Under the pieces are notes generated by a model. It was not told the DNA's origin and searched no databases. It saw only the letters and a program-made list of their open reading frames with translations. Shown piece after piece: positions 7,332 through 7,520 of a DNA stretch of 7,520 nucleotides. Position numbers and translations under genes: made by a program. Position 1 is the stretch's first letter; each line of letters starts with the position of its first letter. The stretch spans positions 1 to 7,520 of the forward strand of contig DMLD01000211.1 of the NCBI GenBank assembly GCA_003453515.1. The letters run 5' to 3'. The DNA is from Lachnospiraceae bacterium. GTDB lineage: Bacteria; Bacillota; Clostridia; Lachnospirales; Lachnospiraceae.

Positions 7332-7338
7332 AGGAGGT
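7332..7338 (+). promoter_or_regulatory. Ribosome binding site of malQ
   Basis: AGGAGGT, full consensus, 4 nt before ATG 7343. It fixes the malQ start. Confidence 0.85.
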
Positions 7339-7342
7339 AAAC

Positions 7343-7520
7343 ATGAGAACCGCCGGTATACTTATGCCAATATTCTCTCTCCCCGGCAAGTACGGGATAG
7401 GATGCTTTTCAAAGGAGGCCTACAAGTTTGTCGATTTTTTAAAAAGGGCGTCGCAAACCTACTGGCAGATCCTTCCGCTTGGTCCCACAAGCTACGGTGA
7501 TTCACCATATCAGTCTTTTT
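7343..7520 (+). CDS. malQ: 4-alpha-glucanotransferase (amylomaltase), 5' part only
   Basis: MalQ moves 1,4-alpha-glucan segments between maltodextrins and frees glucose, in cytoplasmic maltose and glycogen metabolism (GH77). Seen: only the first 59 residues plus one base before the window ends; the reading frame is open to the edge. The N-terminus has the GH77 pattern GILMPIFSLPGKYGIG (5-20), CFSKEAYKFVDFLK, TYWQILPLGPTSYGD (39-53) and SPYQSF, which match the family start closely. ATG 7343 follows a consensus AGGAGGT by 4 nt, and the residues begin where family members begin. It has its own promoter and a palindromic leader, so it is probably regulated separately from the DUF218 gene. The catalytic residues lie outside the window, so activity cannot be judged. 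Confidence 0.93.
   Translation, partial: MRTAGILMPIFSLPGKYGIGCFSKEAYKFVDFLKRASQTYWQILPLGPTSYGDSPYQSF

Noticed and set aside
7258..7500. Open frame of 80 codons on the plus strand, overlapping the malQ start
   Set aside because: It begins at the -10 region of the malQ promoter, is in a different frame from the conserved MalQ residues and has no ribosome binding site.
1..7520. A new multi-gene defence, secretion or biosynthetic system; CRISPR, tRNA or insertion sequences
   Set aside because: The five genes are housekeeping or single-function envelope genes with separate promoters; no regular repeat array, transposase, cloverleaf or terminal repeat was seen.

Overview
The window looks like a chromosomal segment of a low-to-moderate GC anaerobic Firmicute, most likely a Lachnospiraceae relative (Butyrivibrio/Roseburia type). 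The reasons are the style of the lysine-rich bacterial Ig-like (Big2) repeats on a secreted protein, strong AGGAGG-type ribosome binding sites, near-consensus sigma-A promoters with 17-bp spacers, and the leuB-ilvD order. The taxonomic call is inference. I see no mobile element, CRISPR array, tRNA or rRNA, and no clear sign of horizontal transfer.

Layout. Positions 6-2768, minus strand: leuB (3-isopropylmalate dehydrogenase) then ilvD (dihydroxy-acid dehydratase), 15 nt apart. They form a branched-chain amino acid operon that probably continues beyond the left edge. Its promoter is a perfect TTGACA-17-TATAAT whose -35 box contains the stop codon of the upstream gene. Positions 2877-5516, minus strand: a secreted M13 (neprilysin/PepO-like) zinc metallopeptidase with two N-terminal Ig-like domains. 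Positions 5517-5678: a divergent intergenic region with a good peptidase promoter, a weaker rightward promoter and inverted repeats. Positions 5679-7169, plus strand: a multi-pass membrane protein with a DUF218 (YdcF/SanA/ElyC-type) domain and a GTG start. Positions 7170-7342: an intergenic region with a strong promoter and a hairpin/operator-like leader. Positions 7343-7520, plus strand: the first 59 codons of malQ (4-alpha-glucanotransferase), cut by the window edge.

How they fit together. Only leuB and ilvD share a pathway (leucine and valine/isoleucine synthesis). The peptidase, the DUF218 protein and malQ each seem to have their own promoter and need not be linked functionally. Peptidase and DUF218 protein are divergently transcribed and both act at the cell envelope, so shared regulation through the 162-bp spacer is possible but unproven.

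I find no convincing new multi-gene system. The items most worth a second look are the Big2-M13 architecture, the six-helix DUF218 protein with its odd predicted topology, and the palindromic elements at the leuB start site, in the divergent spacer and in the malQ leader.
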